From NCBI RefSeq assembly GCF_029892565.1, contig NZ_JARXVH010000005.1:372001-436000 (forward strand): 64,000 nucleotides of DNA. Direction: 5' to 3'. The stretch's first letter is position 1; every line of letters starts with the position of its first letter. The position numbers and the translations under genes are program-made. The notes beneath the pieces are model-generated. The model worked only from the letters and a program-made list of their open reading frames with translations, was not told the DNA's origin and searched no databases. Positions 34,659-43,759 of the stretch are shown here, one piece after another. Source of the stretch: Streptomyces pseudovenezuelae. GTDB lineage: Bacteria > Actinomycetota > Actinomycetes > Streptomycetales > Streptomycetaceae.

Positions 34659-34688
34659 TTGGAAACGACAGAAACGCTGTCGTACACA
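34659..34688 (+). promoter_or_regulatory. Promoter of the DUF2252 gene with dyad in the spacer
   Basis: TTGGAA (34659-34664), 18-nt spacer, TACACA (34683-34688). The spacer is filled by the perfect dyad CGACAG, AAACG, CTGTCG (34666-34682), the geometry expected of a repressor-controlled promoter. The start codon is 26 nt further on. Confidence 0.45.
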
Positions 34689-34713
34689 TTCATGCACCAG
34701 GAGGCACCCAGCG

Positions 34714-36039
34714 ATGTCGGTCCCCCAGCTCAACGACGAGCAGCGCGGCGAGGAGATTCTCGCCGTCTTCGACACCGCCTTCGGCGAGCTCCTGGCCGCC
34801 GACCCGGCCGCGTTCCGCGTGAAGTTCCGCAAGATGGCGGCCTCCGCCTTCGCCTTCTACCGAGGCACGGCGGCGCTCTTCTACCACGACGTGGACTCGG
34901 ACAAGCGGGGCGGCCCGTACCTGGACGAGCGCACCTCGCGCGTGTGGATCCACGGCGACCTGCACGCGGAGAACTTCGGCACGTACATGGACTCCAACGG
35001 CCGCCTGGTCTTCAACGTCAACGACTTCGACGAGGCCTACGTCGGCCCCTTCACCTGGGACCTGAAGCGCTTCTCCGCCTCCATCGCGCTGATCGGGTAC
35101 GCGAAGGCGCTCAGCGACGAACAGATCACCGAGCTGGTCGAGGTGTACGCGGACGCGTACCGCGAGCGCATCCACGCCCTGTCGACCGGCGCCAAGAGCG
35201 ACGAGGTGCCGCCCTTCACCCTGGACACCGCCCAGGGCCCGCTCCTTGACGCGCTGCGCGACGCCCGCTCGCTGACCCGCTTCGAGCTGCTGGACTCGAT
35301 GACGGAGATCCGCGACTTCGAGCGCCGCTTCGCGCCCGGCGGCGGCTCCATCGAGCTGGACGCGGCCACCCGCTACAAGGTCCTCGCGGCCTTCGACGGC
35401 TACCTGGAGACACTGCCGGAGACCTCCCTGACCCGCCCGGACTCCTACCGGGTCAAGGACGTGGTCGGCCGGCGGGGCATCGGCATCGGGTCGGCCGGGC
35501 TGCCGTCGTACAACATCCTTCTGGAGGGCCACAGCGACGCCCTGGAGAACGATGTGGTGATCTACATCAAGCAGGCCCAGACCCCCGCCGTCTCCCGGCA
35601 CATCACCGACCCGGCGATCCGGGACTACTTCCAGCACGAGGGCCACCGCACGGTGATCTCCCAGCGCGCCCTCCAGGCGCACGCCGACCCGTGGCTGGGC
35701 TGGACCGAGCTGGGCGGCGCGGGCCAGCTGGTCGCCGAGGTGTCGCCGTACGCGGTCGACCTGGACTGGAGCGACGTCGACGACCCGGAGGAGATCGCGG
35801 CCGTCGTCGCCGACCTCGGCCGGGCCACGGCCACCATGCACGCGGCGGCGGACGACACCTCGGGCGAGTCGCTGGTGCCGTTCTCCACGGAGCGGGCCAT
35901 CGACGCGGCGATCGCGGCCGACGAGGACGGCTTCGCGGACATGCTGACGTCCTTCGCGCACGACTACGGCGCACGCGCGCGTTACGACCACCAGATCTTC
36001 GTGGACCTGTTCCGCAACGGCCGGATTCCGGGTCTCTAA
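34714..36039 (+). CDS. DUF2252 family protein (kinase-like fold)
   Basis: 441 aa; ATG with GGAGG 9 nt upstream. DUF2252 proteins contain an aminoglycoside-phosphotransferase-like pattern: IHGDLHAENFG (79-89) as the catalytic loop, NVNDFDEAYVG (101-111) as the metal-binding Asp loop, and WDLKRF. The C-terminal half includes RGIGIGSAGLPSYNILLEG and DYFQHEGHRTVISQRALQ. The reaction is unknown; phosphorylation of a small molecule is the likely chemistry. Its promoter holds a candidate operator. Confidence 0.88.
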   Translation: MSVPQLNDEQRGEEILAVFDTAFGELLAADPAAFRVKFRKMAASAFAFYRGTAALFYHDVDSDKRGGPYLDERTSRVWIHGDLHAENFGTYMDSNGRLVFNVNDFDEAYVGPFTWDLKRFSASIALIGYAKALSDEQITELVEVYADAYRERIHALSTGAKSDEVPPFTLDTAQGPLLDALRDARSLTRFELLDSMTEIRDFERRFAPGGGSIELDAATRYKVLAAFDGYLETLPETSLTRPDSYRVKDVVGRRGIGIGSAGLPSYNILLEGHSDALENDVVIYIKQAQTPAVSRHITDPAIRDYFQHEGHRTVISQRALQAHADPWLGWTELGGAGQLVAEVSPYAVDLDWSDVDDPEEIAAVVADLGRATATMHAAADDTSGESLVPFSTERAIDAAIAADEDGFADMLTSFAHDYGARARYDHQIFVDLFRNGRIPGL

Positions 36040-36055
36040 CAGTCCGAGGTCTCAC

Positions 36056-36076
36056 AGGGATCCTTTAGGGGTCCCT
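36056..36076 (+). terminator. Possible terminator after the DUF2252 gene
   Basis: AGGGATCC, TTTA loop, then GGGTCCCT pairing with one G-T wobble, 17 nt past the stop codon. Short stem, moderate support. Confidence 0.4.
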
Positions 36077-36106
36077 TACCGGACCACGTGACAGACTCTC
36101 CCCGCT

Positions 36107-36799
36107 ATGGACATATCCGGGACCCAGCCACGAGCCGTACGCGCGGCGCTGTTCACGGCATTCGTCGTGACGCTCAGCACCGCGTCGCACGTGCTGCTGT
36201 CGCGGGTCCCGCTGCCGCTGAACACGGTGGCCGCGGTCGCCGTCACCGTGTTCGCGGTCGCCTACGCCCTGGCCGGCCGTGAGCGCGGCTTCGCCGGCAT
36301 CGCCGCCCTGCTGATCCCGCTGGAGCTGGCCGCCGACACGGTGTTCACCACCGGCCAGCACGTCTGTTACGGCCCCGCGGGCGGCCCGGTCGCCGGCCCC
36401 CTGCGCTCCGTCGGCTGGGACCTGCTCTGTGGCAACGGCACCCAGGTCGGCGCCCCGCTGGCCCGCGTGACCGGCACCGACCCCGGCCACGTCACCTCGC
36501 TGCTCGCCCACGCCGACCCCGCCACCGCCTGGCTGCTGCTCGGCGCGCACATCGGCGTCGGCCTGCTCGCGGCGGCCTGGCTGCGCCGCGGCGAGCGGGC
36601 GCTGGACCAGCTGATGCGGGCGGTCGCCGCGACGACGTTCCGCCCGCTGCTGCTGGCGGTCGCCGCGATCACCGTGCGCCAGGCCCCGCGCACCCGCCTG
36701 CCGCGGCCCCCCGTACGCCGTACGGCCTCCTCACTCGACCGGATCCTCGTGCACTCACTGGGACGGCGTGGACCGCCGTGCTCGGTCGCTGTCGCCTGA
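36107..36799 (+). CDS. Small polytopic membrane protein
   Basis: 230 aa. Four hydrophobic segments (about 13-32, 38-56, 62-80, 139-160) separate an extracytoplasmic loop of about 50 residues that carries two Cys in a VCYGPAGG / LLCGNG arrangement and could form a disulfide. The basic C-terminal tail is Arg/Pro-rich. No domain was recognised. It lies directly upstream (95 nt) of a secreted DsbA-like protein, so the loop cysteines could be its substrate. CAGACT 9 nt before the ATG may be a leaderless -10. Confidence 0.75.
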   Translation: MDISGTQPRAVRAALFTAFVVTLSTASHVLLSRVPLPLNTVAAVAVTVFAVAYALAGRERGFAGIAALLIPLELAADTVFTTGQHVCYGPAGGPVAGPLRSVGWDLLCGNGTQVGAPLARVTGTDPGHVTSLLAHADPATAWLLLGAHIGVGLLAAAWLRRGERALDQLMRAVAATTFRPLLLAVAAITVRQAPRTRLPRPPVRRTASSLDRILVHSLGRRGPPCSVAVA

Positions 36800-36894
36800 G
36801 TCGCCGGTTCGGCACGCACAGCATCTGAGCACCACCCGTCCCCCTCACGTATTCCGCACACGACGTGTGCGCCTCCCGTACGGAGAACATCACC

Positions 36895-37710
36895 ATGAGC
36901 AAGCGCAACAGCGCCGCAGCGAAGTCGCAGGCCCGCGAGCGGCTGCGGCAGGAACGCGAGCGCCAGGCCAAGCGCGCCAAGATCAAGCGGCAGGTCATCG
37001 TCGCCTGCTCCATAGTCGCGGTCCTCGCGATAGCCGGCGGCATCAGCTACGCGGTCGTGCAGGGCAACAAGCCCGGCTACTGGGAGGCGGCGAAGGACGA
37101 CAAGCTCGTCAAGCCGGCCAACACCACGGGCACGGACGGCACGATCGTCACCCTCGGCAAGAGCACCGCCAAGAAGACCCTGGTCATGTACGAGGACCCG
37201 CGCTGCCCGGTCTGCGCCCAGTTCGAGCAGACCGTCGGCTCGACCGTCAAGAAGGACCTGGACGCCGGCAAGTTCAAGATCCAGTACGTCGGGGCCACGT
37301 TCCTCGACGGCAACCTGGGCGGCGAGGGCTCCAAGAACGCGCTCAGCGCCCTGGGCGCGGCGCTCAACGTCAGCCCGGAGGCCTTCGAGGAGTACAAGAC
37401 CGCGATGTACTCCACGAAGTGGCACCCCGAGGAGACCACGGACAAGTTCAAGGACGACGCCTACCTGATCAAGATCGCCGACACCGTCTCCGCCCTGAAG
37501 GGCAACGCGGCCTTCCAGAAGGCCGTGAAGAACGGCACCTACGACCGGTGGGCGATCGAGGAGTCCAAGATCTTCGACAAGGACGGCATCAAGGGCACCC
37601 CGACCCTGAAGATGGACGGCAAGACGCTGACCGGTTCGGACGGACAGGGCAACGCACCGATGACGGTGGCCGACTTCAACACCGCGATCACGGCGGCCCT
37701 GAAGGCCTAG
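36895..37710 (+). CDS. Membrane-anchored DsbA-like thioredoxin-fold protein (second copy)
   Basis: 271 aa; ATG with CGGAG 9 nt upstream. A basic cytoplasmic N-terminus and one membrane segment (33-55) lead to an extracytoplasmic thioredoxin domain with CPVC at 104-107 and a cis-Pro loop KGTPTLKMDG. It shares overall design and the DGNLGGxGSxNA stretch with the protein at 7654-8430 but differs in the redox motif (CPVC against CPAC), which would shift its reduction potential. Followed by a strong terminator. Confidence 0.9.
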   Translation: MSKRNSAAAKSQARERLRQERERQAKRAKIKRQVIVACSIVAVLAIAGGISYAVVQGNKPGYWEAAKDDKLVKPANTTGTDGTIVTLGKSTAKKTLVMYEDPRCPVCAQFEQTVGSTVKKDLDAGKFKIQYVGATFLDGNLGGEGSKNALSALGAALNVSPEAFEEYKTAMYSTKWHPEETTDKFKDDAYLIKIADTVSALKGNAAFQKAVKNGTYDRWAIEESKIFDKDGIKGTPTLKMDGKTLTGSDGQGNAPMTVADFNTAITAALKA

Positions 37711-37731
37711 TACTGAACCGACTTTCAGTCA

Positions 37732-37767
37732 AAGAGCGGGCGAACTTTTGAGAGTTCGCCCGCTCTT
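37732..37767 (+). terminator. Terminator after the second DsbA-like gene
   Basis: Perfect 14-bp stem AAGAGCGGGCGAAC / GTTCGCCCGCTCTT with an 8-nt loop, 21 nt beyond the stop and before the phoD start. Confidence 0.8.
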
Positions 37768-37796
37768 CGTCGTACCGGTCAGTAACCTGATCGCCC

Positions 37797-39479
37797 GTGA
37801 CCAGTCGATACAGATCATCCGATCCCGCAGACTCCTCCGCCGAGCGCCCCGACTGGCGCTCCCCGCGCCGCCGTACGGTCGTCAAGGCGGCCGCTGCCAC
37901 CGCCGTCCTGGCCGGCCCGCTCGCCGCCGCGCTGCCCGCCCGCGCGGCTACCGACGCCCCCGCCTTCCTGCACGGTCTGGCCTCGGGCGACCCGCTGCCC
38001 GACGGCATCCTCCTGTGGACCCGCGTGACGCCCACCGCCGAGGCGACCCCCGGCTCCGGGCTCGGCCCGGACACCGAGGTCAGCTGGGTCGTCGCCACGG
38101 ACAAGGGGCTGACGCACGTCGTCGCCAAGGGCTCCCTCACCGCGACCGCCGCCGCCGACCACACCGTCAAGGCGGACATCCGCGGCCTCGCTCCGGCCAC
38201 CGACTACTGGTTCCGCTTCTCCGCCGGCGGCACCGACTCCCCCGTCGCCCGCACCCGGACCACGCCCGCGGCCGACGCGACCGTGTCCGGCCTGCGCTTC
38301 GGCGTGGTCTCCTGCGCCAACTGGGAGGCCGGCTACTTCTCCTCGTACCGCCATCTCGCGGCCCGTGGCGACCTGGACGCCTGGCTGCACCTCGGCGACT
38401 ACATCTACGAGTACAAGTCCGGGGAGTACGGGACGCGCGGCACCGTCGTGCGGCCGCACGCGCCGGCGAACGAGATCATCACGCTCGCCGACTACCGCAC
38501 CCGGCACGGCAAGTACAAGACGGACCCGGATCTGCAGGCCCTGCACGCGAAGGCGCCGGTCATCGCGATCTGGGACGACCACGAGTTCGCCGACAACGCC
38601 TGGTCGGGCGGCGCGGTCAACCACACCGAGGGTGCCGAGGGCGCCTGGTCGGCCCGTCAGGCGGCCGCCAAGCAGGCCTACTTCGAGTGGATGCCGGTCC
38701 GCCCGGCGATCGCGGGCACCACCTACCGCCGGCTGCGCTTCGGCAGGCTCGCCGACCTTTCGCTGCTCGACCTGCGCTCGTTCCGCTCGCAGCAGGCGTC
38801 CACGGCGTCCGGTTCCGTGGACGACCCGGACCGGACGATCACGGGCCGCGCCCAACTCGACTGGCTGAAGGCCGGGTTGAAGGCGTCGGACACCACCTGG
38901 CGGCTGGTCGGCAACTCGGTGATGATCTCGCCGTTCGCCATCGGCTCCCTCTCCGCCGACCTGCTCAAACCGCTGGCCAAGCTGCTCGGCCTGCCGCAGG
39001 AGGGCATCGCCCTCAACACCGACCAGTGGGACGGCTACACCGACGACCGGCGCGAGGTCCTGGCCCACCTGCGCTCCAACGCGATCCGCAACACCGTCTT
39101 CCTGACCGGCGACATCCACATGGCGTGGGCCAACGACGTGCCGGTCAACGCCGGCACCTACCCGCTGTCCGCATCCGCCGCCACGGAGTTCGTGGTCACC
39201 TCGGTGACCTCCGACAACCTCGACGACATGGTGAAGGTCCCCGAGGGCACGGTCTCCGCGATCGCCGCGCCGATCATCCAGGTCGCCAACCGGCACGTCC
39301 ACTGGGTCGACACCGACCGCCACGGCTACGGCGTCCTGGACATCACCGCCGACCGCGCGCAGATGGACTACTACGTCCTGTCGGACCGCACCAGCACCAC
39401 CGCGACCTCGTCCTGGGCGCGCTCGTACCGCACGCGCAGCGGCACGCAGAAGGTCGAGCGGACGTACGACCCCGTCTAG
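37797..39479 (+). CDS. phoD: PhoD-family alkaline phosphatase, Tat-secreted
   Basis: 560 aa, GTG start. The N-terminus has a twin-arginine signal: RRRTVVK at 24-30, hydrophobic region to about 46, likely cleavage after ARA near 50. The mature enzyme has a fibronectin-like N-terminal domain, then the PhoD catalytic core: Cys173 in FGVVSCANW, HLGDYIYEY (Asp201), WDDHEFADN (260-266) and TGDIHMAW. PhoD binds Fe and Ca and releases phosphate from phosphodiesters and monoesters outside the cell. No convincing PHO box was seen in the short upstream gap, although this family is normally PhoP-controlled. Confidence 0.95.
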   Translation: MTSRYRSSDPADSSAERPDWRSPRRRTVVKAAAATAVLAGPLAAALPARAATDAPAFLHGLASGDPLPDGILLWTRVTPTAEATPGSGLGPDTEVSWVVATDKGLTHVVAKGSLTATAAADHTVKADIRGLAPATDYWFRFSAGGTDSPVARTRTTPAADATVSGLRFGVVSCANWEAGYFSSYRHLAARGDLDAWLHLGDYIYEYKSGEYGTRGTVVRPHAPANEIITLADYRTRHGKYKTDPDLQALHAKAPVIAIWDDHEFADNAWSGGAVNHTEGAEGAWSARQAAAKQAYFEWMPVRPAIAGTTYRRLRFGRLADLSLLDLRSFRSQQASTASGSVDDPDRTITGRAQLDWLKAGLKASDTTWRLVGNSVMISPFAIGSLSADLLKPLAKLLGLPQEGIALNTDQWDGYTDDRREVLAHLRSNAIRNTVFLTGDIHMAWANDVPVNAGTYPLSASAATEFVVTSVTSDNLDDMVKVPEGTVSAIAAPIIQVANRHVHWVDTDRHGYGVLDITADRAQMDYYVLSDRTSTTATSSWARSYRTRSGTQKVERTYDPV

Positions 39480-39480
39480 A

Positions 39481-40050
39481 TCACAGGGTGTCGAGGAAGC
39501 CGAGGGCCACCCGCCAGGTGGCCTGGGCGGCCTCCTCGTCGTAGTCCGGCAGGTCGGGGTCGGTGTAGAGGTGACCGGCCCCGGCGTACCGGTAGACCTC
39601 CACGTCGGCGCCCGCGCGGCCCATCTGGAGGTACCAGGCGCTCAGCCAGTCGTCCGTCTCGAACGGGTCCGGCTCGGCCACGTGCAGCTGGACCGGCAGG
39701 TCGTCGACGGTGACGCCCGGCGCGAGGTCGGAGGTGCCGTGCAGGAGCAGCAGTCCGCGTGCCTTCTCGTCGCCGAGCGCCAGGGTCTGCGCGACGGAGG
39801 CGCCGAGCGAGAACCCGGCGTACACCAGCCCGCGCTCGGAGTAGGGCGCGGCGGCCAGCACGGCGCGCTTGAGCAACTCGTCCTTGCCGATCTCGTCGTT
39901 GAAGGCCATGCCCTCCTCGACGGTTTCGAATGTACGTTCGCCGAAGAGATCCGGCGTCCACACCACGTGGCCCGCTGCCCGCAGCCGGTCGGCCGCCGCG
40001 CGCACGGCCGGCCTGAGCCCGTAGGTCGAGTGAAAGAGCACGATGTTCAT
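39481..40050 (-). CDS. Dienelactone hydrolase-like alpha/beta hydrolase
   Basis: 189 aa. The nucleophile elbow is GFSLGAS with Ser81, not the Cys of true dienelactone hydrolase. The acid is in VAEPDPFE and the His in GAGHLYTD. Length is typical of the small DLH family. Probably an esterase or lactonase of unknown substrate; a genuine dienelactone hydrolase is unlikely with Ser at the nucleophile. It converges on phoD with one nucleotide between the stops. Confidence 0.88.
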   Translation of the reverse strand: MNIVLFHSTYGLRPAVRAAADRLRAAGHVVWTPDLFGERTFETVEEGMAFNDEIGKDELLKRAVLAAAPYSERGLVYAGFSLGASVAQTLALGDEKARGLLLLHGTSDLAPGVTVDDLPVQLHVAEPDPFETDDWLSAWYLQMGRAGADVEVYRYAGAGHLYTDPDLPDYDEEAAQATWRVALGFLDTL

Positions 40051-40094
40051 GAGGTCATGGTGTCAGCCGCCCGCAGCCGGTTACGTTCTCAGGC

Positions 40095-41240
40095 ATGGAG
40101 AACGTACTGCGCCCGCTGATCGTGATCGGCGGCTCGGTCGTGCTGACGCTGCTCATCGGCTGGGTCACCGACCTGCTGCTGCGCAAGGCAGACGAACGGT
40201 ATGAGCACACCTCGCTGTGGGGCCTGCTGCGCCACGGCCGCGTGCCCTACCAACTCGTGCTGTGCGCCGCGATGCTCAGAGGCTCCTACGACCAGGCGCG
40301 GCTGCTGCAGGAGCACCGGGACGGCATCGGCCAGGTGCTGACCCTGGTGCTGATCGGCTCCACGGCGTGGCTGATGGTGCGGATCGCGGCGGCGATCGTG
40401 GAGTCGTCGTACTCGCGGTACGCGCGCGTGCATCGCGATCCGGCCCGGGTCCGGCGGGTGCGGACCCAGGTGACGTTGATCACGCGGGTGGTCGCCGCGA
40501 TCGTCGGCGTGGTGGCGGTGGCCGCGATGCTGCTGACGTTCCCCGCGATGCGCGCGGCGGGCGCCTCGCTGCTGGCCTCGGCCGGCGTCCTCGGCATCGT
40601 CGCCGGTGTCGCCGCCCAGTCCACGCTCGCCAACCTCTTCGCCGGGCTGCAGATCGCCTTCGGCGACATGGTGCGCATCGGGGACACGGTCGTCGTGGAC
40701 GGCGAGTGGGGCACGGTCGAGGAGATCACGCTGACGTTCCTGGCCGTGCGGACCTGGGACGAGCGCCGGATCACCATGCCGGTCTCGTACTTCACCTCGA
40801 AGCCGTTCGAGAACTGGTCGCGCGGCGGCACGCAGATGACCGGCATCGTGTACTGGCACCTCGACCACTCGGCGCCGGTGGAGCTGATGCGGGAGAAGCT
40901 GCGGGACATCCTGCGCGAGTGCGCCGCCTGGGACGGCCGCGACTACGGCGTCGCCGTCACGGACGCCACCCCCAACACCCTTCAGGTGCGGGCCCTGGTG
41001 ACCGCCAAGGACGCCGACGACATCTGGACGGTACGGGTCACGGTCCGCGAGCAGATGATCCGCTGGCTGGGCGAGCAGCACCCCTACGCGCTGCCCCGCG
41101 TCAACACGGCGGACGCGATCCTGCCGCCGGGCAGCTCCGCCGCTTCGCCCAACGGTTCCGGCGACGGGGCCCGCGACGGCGCCGAGGGCGTCGCGGCCAG
41201 CCGCCGCGCCCACGAGCCGCCGCGCACGGGCCGTGGCTGA
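40095..41240 (+). CDS. MscS-family mechanosensitive ion channel
   Basis: 381 aa. Three or four membrane segments (about 6-25, 78-100, 128-148, 155-175). The pore helix and beta domain are recognisable in LGIVAGVAAQSTLANLFAG, FGDMVRIGDTVVVDGEWGTVEEI and RITMPVSYFTSKPFENWSR. It opens on membrane tension to release solutes after osmotic downshift. A disordered Ser/Pro/Ala tail ends the protein. TACGTT 7 nt before the ATG suggests a leaderless transcript. It ends 3 nt short of the convergent SDR gene. Confidence 0.92.
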   Translation: MENVLRPLIVIGGSVVLTLLIGWVTDLLLRKADERYEHTSLWGLLRHGRVPYQLVLCAAMLRGSYDQARLLQEHRDGIGQVLTLVLIGSTAWLMVRIAAAIVESSYSRYARVHRDPARVRRVRTQVTLITRVVAAIVGVVAVAAMLLTFPAMRAAGASLLASAGVLGIVAGVAAQSTLANLFAGLQIAFGDMVRIGDTVVVDGEWGTVEEITLTFLAVRTWDERRITMPVSYFTSKPFENWSRGGTQMTGIVYWHLDHSAPVELMREKLRDILRECAAWDGRDYGVAVTDATPNTLQVRALVTAKDADDIWTVRVTVREQMIRWLGEQHPYALPRVNTADAILPPGSSAASPNGSGDGARDGAEGVAASRRAHEPPRTGRG

Positions 41241-41243
41241 GGC

Positions 41244-41984
41244 TCACTGCCCGCGCTCGGCCCCGCCGTTGACCTGGACGACCTGCGAGGTGACGTGCCC
41301 GGCGGCCATCGAGGCGAGCCAGTGCAGGGTCACGGCGACATCGCCCGGCGTACCGGCCCGCTTGTTCAGCGTGTCCCCGATGAGCCGCTCGCGCCGGGCG
41401 GGGTCCATCTGCGCGCCGAAGAACTCGGTGTCCTCGATATAGCCCGGCGCGACCACGTTCGCGGTGATCCCGCGCGGCCCCAGCTCCCGGGCCAGATCAT
41501 GGGCGTACGGGTGCAACGCGGCCTTGGCCCCCGCGTACGCCCCACTGCCGGACCCCCGGTAGGCGGCGATGGAGCTGACGAACAGCACCCGTCCGCCGGG
41601 CGAGGCGAGCCGGTCTTTCAGAGCCTCCGTGAGCAGGGCCGCGGTCAGGGTGTTGATCCGGAAGTTGACGGTCCAGTTGTGCGCGACCCGGTCGAGCGGA
41701 TCCTCGCTGTCGGCGGGCGGCTCCAACTGCCCGGTGCCTCCGGCGCTGTGGATCAGTACGTCCACGGTCCCCAGCTCGCGCTCCACGAAGGCGGCGACCC
41801 GACGCACCTCGGCCGGTTCGGCGAGATCGGCGGCGAAGGCCAGTGCCCCCGGCACCTCTGCCTTCTCCAGCACCTCGGCCCGCCGCCCGAGCAGCAGCAC
41901 CCGATCCCCGTCCGCCGCGAACACACGCGCCGCCGCCAGCCCGATTCCCGTACCTCCGCCGCTGATCACCACATTGCGAGTCAT
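41244..41984 (-). CDS. Short-chain dehydrogenase/reductase
   Basis: 246 aa classical SDR. The dinucleotide-binding motif reads SGGGTGIG (8-15), close to TGxxxGIG. HSAGG, Ser138 (VLFVSSIAAY) and the Tyr150-x-x-x-Lys154 pair (AYAGAK) are present. The GRRAEVL after the second strand suggests NADP preference. The substrate is unknown. The start codon follows TACGAT with a 6-nt gap (leaderless), and that -10 overlaps a TCGTACGA palindrome. Confidence 0.92.
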   Translation of the reverse strand: MTRNVVISGGGTGIGLAAARVFAADGDRVLLLGRRAEVLEKAEVPGALAFAADLAEPAEVRRVAAFVERELGTVDVLIHSAGGTGQLEPPADSEDPLDRVAHNWTVNFRINTLTAALLTEALKDRLASPGGRVLFVSSIAAYRGSGSGAYAGAKAALHPYAHDLARELGPRGITANVVAPGYIEDTEFFGAQMDPARRERLIGDTLNKRAGTPGDVAVTLHWLASMAAGHVTSQVVQVNGGAERGQ

Positions 41985-41990
41985 GATCCG

Positions 41991-41999
41991 ATCGTACGA
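41991..41999 (-). promoter_or_regulatory. Leaderless -10 overlapping a palindrome
   Basis: On the minus strand TACGAT, 6 nt, ATG of the SDR gene. It is embedded in TCGTACGA flanked by GAT/ATC, a symmetry typical of TetR-type operators, though no regulator gene is adjacent. Confidence 0.3.
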
Positions 42000-42067
42000 A
42001 TCATCGGCCGCCGTCGGAACGGAACGGCGAATGTCGGCACGGGCGGCGCACGGACGGACGGCTGACG

Positions 42068-43654
42068 TCAGCGCAGGCTGCGCACGTCGAGATGGCGGAG
42101 CACCCGGTCCACGATCTCCGGATCCGCGCCCGGCTCGCTGCGCGCCGCGAGCACCTCATGCCGTGCGGCGCTGAGCATCTCCCCCTGGATGCGCCGCGCC
42201 CGCTTCAGCCGCCGTACCCGCTTCTCGTGCGCCTCCCGCCGCTCCTCGTCCCCCATGTCGGGGCTGATCCGCACGCCGATCTCGAAGGCCCGCCGCAGCA
42301 TCTGCTCGGACAGCTCCTCCGGCAACTCCTCGACCTGCTCGATCTCCTTGAGCCGCGCCTTGGCCGCCTTGGCCGCCCGTACGGCGAGCGCCCGCTCGAA
42401 CTCCTTCTCCCGCTCCGTGTCGGCCCGCACACCCAACCGCTTCACGAGCCACGGCAGGGTCAGACCCTGGAGCACCAGGGTCGCCATGATCACGCCGAAC
42501 GCGATGAACACGATCTCGTCGCGGTCCGGGAAGGGCGAGCCGTCGTCGGTCTTGAGCGGGATCGCCAGCGCCAGCGCGACCGAGGCCACGCCCCGCATCC
42601 CCGACCACCACATGACGACGGTCTCCCGCCAGCTGGTCGGGATGTCCTCGTCCTGGTCGCGCTTGGCGTGCAGCCGTTTGGTGAGCCAGGTCGCCGGCAA
42701 CAGCCAGGCCAGCCGCACCAGCACCACCACACCGACGACCGCCGCGGCCCAGCCGAGCATCTCGCCCCAGCGCCCGGACGCGGTCCGGATCGCGTTGTGC
42801 AGCTCAAGACCGATCAGCCCGAAGGCGACGCCCGTGACGAGTGTGTCGACGACGTTCCAGAAGGTGTGTCCGGCGAGCCGGGTCATCACGTCGTCGGCGT
42901 CGGTCGCGTACTCGGCGAGGAACAGCGCGGTGGTGAGGACCGCGAGCACCCCGGACCCGTGCAGCTCCTCCGCGAGCACGTAGGAGGCGTACGGCACGAG
43001 CAGTGTCATCCCGATCTGCAGGGTCGGGTCGTCCAGCAGGTCCATCAGCTTGTTCGCGCCCCAGCCGAGCACGAGCCCGACGGCGACGGCCACCACCGCG
43101 GACAGGACGAGGTCGAGACCGGCCCGCCAGGGCGAGAAGCTGCCGCTCACGGCGGCGGCGATCGCCACGTGGTAGAGCACGATCGCCGTCACGTCGTTGA
43201 AGAGACCCTCGCCCTCCAGGATCGACACCAGCCGCCGGGGCAGGCCGAGTTGACCGGCGACAGCGGTGGCGGCGACCGGGTCGGGCGGGGCGACCAGCGC
43301 GCCCAGGGCAACGGCGGCGGCGATCGGCAGCCCGGGCACGATCGCGCTCGCCACGGCGGCCACGACCGCGGTGGTGACGAACACCAGGGCGACCGCCAGC
43401 AGGAAGATCGGCCGGATGTTGGCCGTGAACTGCCGCCAGGAGGTACGCCGCACGGCCGCGTACAGCAGCGGCGGCAGCAGTCCGGGCAGGATCAGCTCGG
43501 GCGGGATGTTCACGTTGGGCACGAAGTCGGCGATCGCGAGAACGATCCCGAGCAGGGTCATCAGAACCGGCGCCGGCAGCCCGAGCCGGTCCCCCACCGG
43601 GACGCTCACCAGGGCCCCGAGCAACAGCACGAACAGCAGGGCCAACTGATCCAC
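42068..43654 (-). CDS. Na+/H+ antiporter (CPA1 family)
   Basis: 528 aa, GTG start with GGAG at 9 nt. Twelve or so membrane segments occupy the first 410 residues, including the CPA1 hallmarks ALGALVAPPDPVAATAV and LEGEGLFNDVTAIVLY, in which the Asp pair lines the ion path. MWWSGMRGVASVALALAIP is another conserved stretch. A charged, helical cytoplasmic tail of about 115 residues follows, likely a coiled coil. It exchanges Na+ or K+ for protons for pH and salt control. Confidence 0.94.
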   Translation of the reverse strand: MDQLALLFVLLLGALVSVPVGDRLGLPAPVLMTLLGIVLAIADFVPNVNIPPELILPGLLPPLLYAAVRRTSWRQFTANIRPIFLLAVALVFVTTAVVAAVASAIVPGLPIAAAVALGALVAPPDPVAATAVAGQLGLPRRLVSILEGEGLFNDVTAIVLYHVAIAAAVSGSFSPWRAGLDLVLSAVVAVAVGLVLGWGANKLMDLLDDPTLQIGMTLLVPYASYVLAEELHGSGVLAVLTTALFLAEYATDADDVMTRLAGHTFWNVVDTLVTGVAFGLIGLELHNAIRTASGRWGEMLGWAAAVVGVVVLVRLAWLLPATWLTKRLHAKRDQDEDIPTSWRETVVMWWSGMRGVASVALALAIPLKTDDGSPFPDRDEIVFIAFGVIMATLVLQGLTLPWLVKRLGVRADTEREKEFERALAVRAAKAAKARLKEIEQVEELPEELSEQMLRRAFEIGVRISPDMGDEERREAHEKRVRRLKRARRIQGEMLSAARHEVLAARSEPGADPEIVDRVLRHLDVRSLR

Positions 43655-43759
43655 GGTCAGCGCTCCGAACAGGTAGACGGACGGACAGCAGGGCCCAAGC
43701 CTGCCACGCCACCGACCTCACCAGCGCGTTCGGCACCCTGACGCGTTCGCCGCCCTGCG

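Noticed and set aside
37711..37796. PHO box upstream of phoD
   Set aside because: Only isolated GTTCGCC-type words were found, and these belong to the terminator stem; no direct repeats of the expected 11-bp spacing.
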